Origin: Gemmataceae bacterium | GTDB taxonomy: Bacteria > Planctomycetota > Planctomycetia > Gemmatales > Gemmataceae | Reading direction: 5' to 3' | NCBI GenBank assembly: GCA_022616435.1 | Contig: JAKEET010000157.1 | Coordinates: 1 to 57,304, forward strand | DNA length: 57,304 nucleotides | Part shown: piece by piece, positions 53,254 to 57,304 of the stretch | Numbering within the stretch: position 1 is the first letter of the stretch | How the letters are laid out: the number at the start of each line of letters is the position of its first letter | The notes under the pieces: generated by a model | What the model saw: only the letters and a program-made list of their open reading frames with translations | What the model was told of the DNA's origin: nothing | The model's database searches: none | Made by a program: the position numbers and the translations under genes

Positions 53254-54456
53254 ATGCGCATCCTCTATGGAGTCCATGGCTACGGACGCGGGCACGCCAC
53301 TCGAACGCTCGCCGTGTTGCCTCATCTCGCGGCCCGGCATCAGATTCTGGTGCTCACGGGCGGCGATGCTTACGAAACCATCTCGCCGGATTGGCCGTGT
53401 GTGCCGATTCCAACGCTGGGGTTTGTCTACAGCCGGGGCAGCGGGCAACGCGAGCGCTCCAACTGGCACACGCTGCGCCGCAATCTGCCCGCCCTTCTCG
53501 ACTTGAAATGGGGCGGACCGACGCTTGACCTGGTGTGTCAGGTGGCCCGCGACTTTGGCCCCGACGTGATCATTTCCGACGCCGAGACCTGGACGCACCA
53601 CGCCGGCGCCGCCCTGGGCATTCCGCGCATCAGTTTCGACCACATCGGCATTCTGGCGTATTGCAGGCCTCCGGTGGCGTGGTCGGATGCCCTGGAAGCG
53701 CACTTCGACGGCTGGTGCTACCGGCAGCTGATGGGTCAGCCGCAGCGCGTGCTGATCTCGAGCTTCTACCCGGCCGAGCCGCGCTGCTCCGGGGTCCACG
53801 TGGTCGGCGCCTTGCCGCGCCAGGCCGTGCGTGAATTGGTCCCGAGCACCGGCGACTACCTGCTCGCCTATTTCAATCGCGGCGCCGACCAGCTCCATCC
53901 GGCCCTGCTCGACGCCCTCGACGGCGTCGGCTGCCCGGTGCGCGTGTACGGCAGCCCGCGCCGCGGCAGGCAAGGAAGACTCACGTTCCTGCCGCCCAGC
54001 AATGTCCCCTTCCTCGAAGACCTGGCCGGCTGCCGCGCCGTGGTCAGCACCGCCGGCAACCAGCTCGTCGGCGAGGCGATTTTTCTCGGCAAGCCCATGT
54101 TGGTGGTGCCGGAGCGCTGCGTCGAACAGCGCATGAACGCCCGCGCCGTCGAGCGCCTGCGCATCGGCATGTGCGCCGCCCCGCGCCGGGTCACTGCCCA
54201 GCGGCTGCGTGCCTTCCTCGACAAGGCCGACGTCTTCGCCGCCAAGCTGCGCCAGTGCGTGTCCGATGGCCTCAACGACGCCCTGGCCGCGCTCGACCAG
54301 TTCCTGCACGAGCTCGGCGGCAACGGCGCGGCCCAAGCGCAGGCTCGCCCATCGGACGCGGCGCGGGACAATACCACAGGCAGCGCGTCGGGCACGTCCG
54401 CCAACGTGCCCGGTGGAGCGCTGCGCGATCCGGAGGCGACCGGATGCGTTGGCTGA
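53254..54456 (+). CDS. Glycosyltransferase, MJ1255-like GT-B family
   Basis: 400 aa from the ATG at 53254 (MRILYGVHGYGRGHATRTLAVLPHL). A second in-frame ATG at 53203 would add 17 residues; neither has a good SD, and GYGRGHATR is normally close to the N-terminus. GHATR, VIISDAETWTHHAGAALGIPRISFDHIG, YLLAYFN, NVPFLEDLAGCRAVVSTAGNQLVGEAIFLGKPMLVVPE match the MJ1255/VC2487 nucleotide-sugar transferases. The gene overlaps the radical-SAM gene by 13 nt. Acceptor unknown. Confidence 0.85.
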   Translation: MRILYGVHGYGRGHATRTLAVLPHLAARHQILVLTGGDAYETISPDWPCVPIPTLGFVYSRGSGQRERSNWHTLRRNLPALLDLKWGGPTLDLVCQVARDFGPDVIISDAETWTHHAGAALGIPRISFDHIGILAYCRPPVAWSDALEAHFDGWCYRQLMGQPQRVLISSFYPAEPRCSGVHVVGALPRQAVRELVPSTGDYLLAYFNRGADQLHPALLDALDGVGCPVRVYGSPRRGRQGRLTFLPPSNVPFLEDLAGCRAVVSTAGNQLVGEAIFLGKPMLVVPERCVEQRMNARAVERLRIGMCAAPRRVTAQRLRAFLDKADVFAAKLRQCVSDGLNDALAALDQFLHELGGNGAAQAQARPSDAARDNTTGSASGTSANVPGGALRDPEATGCVG

Positions 54457-55577
54457 GACTGGCCCTCGACGTCGTTCAGAATCGGTTGGGCGGCGTGCCG
54501 CGGCCGCGCTGGTGCACCTACCTGGTCACGTTCCGCTGCAATGCCCGTTGCGGCATGTGCGATTCGTGGCGGATGAAGCCGGGAAGCGAACTGACGCCCG
54601 AGCAGGCGGCTGGTGTGTTCGGCAAGGTGGCGCCGCTGGACGTGGTGCGCTTGACCGGCGGCGAGCCGTTCTTGCGCGACGACTTCGCCGAGCTGGCCGG
54701 CGCCGTGGAACGCGCCGCGTCCCCCGCCGTCGTGCACATCACCTCCAACGGATCGTTCCCCGAGCGCGTGAGCGTCCTCGTGAAGCAGTTTCCGGCGCCC
54801 GCCAAGCTGCGCTTCATGATCTCGGTCGACGGCATGCCCCAGGAGCACGACGCCAACCGCGGCGCCGACGTGACCTTTGCCCTGGTCGAGGAAACCGTGC
54901 GGCGCCTGGTCGAGATGCGCCGAACGCATGGACTGGCGGTCAGCGTCAATCACACGATCATCTCGGCGCGCTCGCTCGAAGATCACGTCGAGGTGTGCCG
55001 TCGATTCGAGCCGCTGGGCGTGGACGTGCACGCGGTGCTGGCCTACGCCGACTCGGCGATGTACGGCCTCAAGCGTTTCGGCAAGAAAGCGACCGACCTG
55101 ATTGTCCCCGCGGGCTATCCGCTGCACCCCGACCTGGCCGGCAGCGACGTGGCAGGCCTGGTCCGCCGCTTGCTGCACGCCAACGAACGGATGCGCGATC
55201 CGGTGCTGCGCCTGGGCAAACGCTACTACCTGCGCGGCCTGCTCAACCGCCTGCGCTCGCGCAGCGACAACCTGCCCGGCGCGTCCGGTTCCAGCGCCAG
55301 CGCCGAACGTGGCGATTCGCCGCCGCACCACCGCCCGTCGCCGCGCTGCGTCGCCCTGCGCAGCCACCTGCGCCTGTTGCCCGACGGCAGCGTGCCCGTG
55401 TGTCAGTTCAACACCGAACGCGTCGGCAATCTGCACCGGCAGTCGTTCGAGGAGGTGTGGCACAATCCCGCCGCGAAGGCATCGCGCGACTGGGTCGATG
55501 CCTGCCCCGGCTGCTGGGCCGAATGCGAAGTCATGCCCAACGCCCTGTTCACCGGCGACCTGCTGTTTCCGGCATAG
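54444..55577 (+). CDS. Radical SAM protein with SPASM-like C-terminus
   Basis: 377 aa. CNARCGMC (Cys32, 36, 39) binds the SAM cluster; LTGGEPFLRDDF, ITSNGSFP and FMISVDGMPQEHD are the next conserved steps. The tail has Cys-rich motifs (RCVALRSHLRLLPDGSVPVCQFNTERVGNL, ACPGCWAECEVMP) of a SPASM/twitch domain holding further Fe-S clusters. GGAGG at 54432 is 7 nt before the ATG, inside the end of the glycosyltransferase gene, so the two are coupled. Substrate could be a peptide or glycolipid precursor; not determined. Confidence 0.9.
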   Translation: MRWLRLALDVVQNRLGGVPRPRWCTYLVTFRCNARCGMCDSWRMKPGSELTPEQAAGVFGKVAPLDVVRLTGGEPFLRDDFAELAGAVERAASPAVVHITSNGSFPERVSVLVKQFPAPAKLRFMISVDGMPQEHDANRGADVTFALVEETVRRLVEMRRTHGLAVSVNHTIISARSLEDHVEVCRRFEPLGVDVHAVLAYADSAMYGLKRFGKKATDLIVPAGYPLHPDLAGSDVAGLVRRLLHANERMRDPVLRLGKRYYLRGLLNRLRSRSDNLPGASGSSASAERGDSPPHHRPSPRCVALRSHLRLLPDGSVPVCQFNTERVGNLHRQSFEEVWHNPAAKASRDWVDACPGCWAECEVMPNALFTGDLLFPA

Positions 55578-55662
55578 CACAGGACTCCGCTCCGTCCGTT
55601 GCGTCCCGGTCCTGGCTTCCTTACAAACCGACAGCACCAAGGGATAGGATCGGCATCCTGTC

Positions 55663-56934
55663 CTACGGTTGACTGCCGACCGGCTGCGGCGTGGCGATCG
55701 CGCGCCGCAGGCTGCAGCCCGCGACAATCACACTGGCGCACGCCACAGCCGCGACCAGCCGGAACTGTCCGGCAATCGACAACCAGCCGGCGGCGCTCAG
55801 CCCGGCGACGATGGCCGACAGCACGGTCATGGACAGGTATCCGGCCGTGTTGAGCAGGGCATTGGCGTTGCCGCGGCAATCCTCCGGGGCGCTCTCCTGG
55901 TAGAGCGCGAGGAGGGGCACATTGATCAGGCCGCCGCAGCCGCCCACCAGGATGCACAACCAGAGCGGCACGTTGGCATCCAGGCACAGCCAGCCCAGGA
56001 TGGCGACGAGGCCGGCTGCCCCGAGCGCCGCCAGAGCCAGGCGATGGCGTCCGGCCAGGCCGGCGAGGAACGCCCCCACGCCGGCGCCGGCCATGCTGAA
56101 CACGGCGATCGACACCAGGGCCGCCACGCCGCCGGCGCCGCCGGCGATGGCCCGGGCGATGAAGGCGCCCGCCGCGACGGTGACGATGCCGCGCAGCAAG
56201 GCGATGGCCGCGAGGCTGGCGCCGGTGCGCGGCGCGGTCAGCAAGCGCCCCACGTCGAGGAAGAAGCCGCGAAAGGCCGTCAGCGGGGGCTCGGGCCGAT
56301 GCACGTCGGACGGGAACCGCACGGGCAAGGCCAGCGCGAAGACGAGCAGGGTCAGCAGCCACAGCACGCCCGGCCCGGGCGCGGGGGCGAGGGCGACAGC
56401 GGGCGGGGCGATCCCGAAGTCATCCCAGGCGACGCCGCTGAGGGCGCCGCCGAGGATCATGCCCCCCACGATCGACAGCACCGCCGCCGTCTCGATCCAG
56501 GCGACCACGCTGCCCAGCGGCAGCCGGCTCTCCTGCGCCGCGGCGGGCAACAGGGCAAAGCGCGTCGGCGTGTAGAGGGCGCTGCCCAGCGCCACCAGGG
56601 CGACGCACAGCAGCATGCCGCGCGGCTGCCACAGCGCGGGATTCCAGACGAACAGCGTGGTCACGGCGAGACACCACAGCGCCGCCGCCAGCAAGGACGC
56701 GCGTTTCGGCAGGCTGTTTCCCAGGGCGCCGTACACGGGGACGAGAAAGATCGCCGGAAACATGAACAACGCCGTGACCAGGTGCCAGGCCGCCTCCGAT
56801 TGCATGGCGCCTGAGGCGCCGGCTTCGAGGACGACGAATACGCGCAGCCCGTAGTTGGCTGCCATGTGCGCCGCCTGCGAGAGCCACAAGGATGCAAGCC
56901 TGCCGCGCGCCGGCCAGAGAGATGAATGAGGCAT
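55663..56934 (-). CDS. Major facilitator superfamily transporter (LplT-like)
   Basis: 423 aa, about 12 membrane segments. Start at 56934 is chosen because GGAGG precedes it; the frame runs to 57048 through Arg/Gly-rich sequence. PVYGALGNSLPKRASLLAAALW holds the loop-2 motif (G-x-x-x-[DN]-x-x-x-K-R), and PTRFALLPAAAQESRLPLGSVVAWIETAAVLSIVGG recalls the LplT/AcsT lysophospholipid transporters. Convergent with the radical-SAM gene. Confidence 0.8.
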   Translation of the reverse strand: MPHSSLWPARGRLASLWLSQAAHMAANYGLRVFVVLEAGASGAMQSEAAWHLVTALFMFPAIFLVPVYGALGNSLPKRASLLAAALWCLAVTTLFVWNPALWQPRGMLLCVALVALGSALYTPTRFALLPAAAQESRLPLGSVVAWIETAAVLSIVGGMILGGALSGVAWDDFGIAPPAVALAPAPGPGVLWLLTLLVFALALPVRFPSDVHRPEPPLTAFRGFFLDVGRLLTAPRTGASLAAIALLRGIVTVAAGAFIARAIAGGAGGVAALVSIAVFSMAGAGVGAFLAGLAGRHRLALAALGAAGLVAILGWLCLDANVPLWLCILVGGCGGLINVPLLALYQESAPEDCRGNANALLNTAGYLSMTVLSAIVAGLSAAGWLSIAGQFRLVAAVACASVIVAGCSLRRAIATPQPVGSQP

Positions 56935-57160
56935 CCGAGCCTCCATGGGGTAGGGCCCCCGCGAGGGTAGGCCCCGTGCGCCAAGCGGGGCATTTCGGCG
57001 AAGAGGTCCGGCCCCGCGCGCCGGACCTGCTGTCGAAACAGTCCCCATTCTCTGCTTTTGGGCAAGCCGGTGGCGTGAAGTTTTCGCGAAAGGTGCGTGT
57101 CACTTGCCATTGCCCATTTGGGAGCTCGCGATTGCCATCACGCCGCCGACGGCCACACCG

Positions 57161-57304
57161 TTACACCTTCATTTTCCCCTTCTCTTTCATCTTCTTCGCC
57201 CACAACTGATAGGCTTGATCCAGGTTGCTTTTCATGCCCCACTGTTCGGCCAGGTCTTCGCCGCGGATGGAGTGGCCGCTCTCGGGATCCTCCTGGTAGT
57301 TGTC
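57161..57304 (-). CDS. 3' end of a gene with the C-terminal WxM/AYxxW module (partial)
   Basis: The last 47 codons before TAA (plus-strand 57161-57163) read DNYQEDPESGHSIRGEDLAEQ, then WGMKSNLDQAYQLWAKKMKEKGKMKV. Compared with the end of the 615-aa protein (DYVEHPDSGDSVYGNTLAKEWNM...AYKHWAKLMKAKGK), the frame conserves DY, P-[DE]-SG-x-S, LA, W-x-M, AY, W-A-K and KGK. The rest of the gene lies outside the window. The 226-nt gap to the MFS gene (56935-57160) holds GC-rich hairpins (GTCCGGCCCCGCGCGCCGGAC) and nothing coding. Confidence 0.8.
   Translation of the reverse strand, partial: DNYQEDPESGHSIRGEDLAEQWGMKSNLDQAYQLWAKKMKEKGKMKV

Noticed and set aside
57111..57160. Terminator behind the partial gene at the right edge
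   Set aside because: The GC-rich stems there lack a T-tract on the minus strand.

Overview
The window looks like chromosome of a high-GC planctomycete, most probably of the Gemmata lineage (Gemmataceae). This rests on several features. There are two large PVC-type haem-binding 'membrane-bound dehydrogenase' proteins with HEAT-like repeats and a CxxCH site, a DUF1080 protein, and an exported protein with an N-terminal 'RPRVELLEDRLAP' motif. Other signs are DUF4058, Uma2 and DUF433/DUF5615 families, a large WD40-STAND protein, and abundant dispersed palindromes, including the TRSVSEG-coding one. This taxonomic call is inference from gene families, not from a marker-gene search.

Layout. 1-3,000: 5' end of an asparagine synthase (minus), fatty-acid desaturase, NAD-dependent epimerase. 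3,032-10,124: a 1,616-aa CHAT-like/nSTAND/WD40 protein, a small anchored protein, a UDP-xylose-synthase-like SDR, and a DUF433/DUF5615 toxin-antitoxin pair. 10,254-17,505: acyl-CoA desaturase, KDPG aldolase, NAD(P)HX epimerase, DUF4058 protein, then leuA preceded by a leucine-rich leader peptide and attenuator-like hairpins; a Tat-exported sugar isomerase/epimerase; a possible small RNA with a strong terminator; an alpha/beta hydrolase. 17,519-25,735: 4-alpha-glucanotransferase, xylose-isomerase-like protein, several small or unknown proteins, a Uma2 protein, a phytanoyl-CoA-dioxygenase-like enzyme and a GT4 glycosyltransferase. 26,047-30,475: an RRM protein, a DevC/DevA/DevB-like ABC exporter and a DUF1080 protein. 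30,621-36,382: PVC haem protein, a graveyard of RHS and integrase fragments abutting tRNA-Val(UAC), and an iscS-iscA pair. 36,501-43,663: a tiny membrane peptide, uvrC, surE, two coupled membrane proteins, enolase, a charged-tail membrane protein, der. 43,752-50,778: ECF-like sigma factor, a broken membrane protein, a 615-aa protein with a duplicated C-terminal module, and a second PVC haem protein. 50,786-57,304: PQQ-type sugar dehydrogenase, an overlapping glycosyltransferase/radical-SAM pair, an MFS transporter, and the 3' end of a gene that carries the same C-terminal module.

Most genes are housekeeping or degradative and stand in short same-strand runs rather than one large operon. The most interesting layer lies between genes. 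leuA has a complete peptide-coding attenuator: an SD, nine residues of which eight are leucine, and mutually exclusive hairpins. At least five gene ends carry degenerate 7-bp tandem arrays that begin at the stop codon and often face an inverted array across a short spacer. A ~42-residue C-terminal module (W-x-TDY..P-x-SG-x-S..LA-x-x-W-x-M....AY..W) occurs twice in one protein and again in an unrelated partial gene about 10 kb away.
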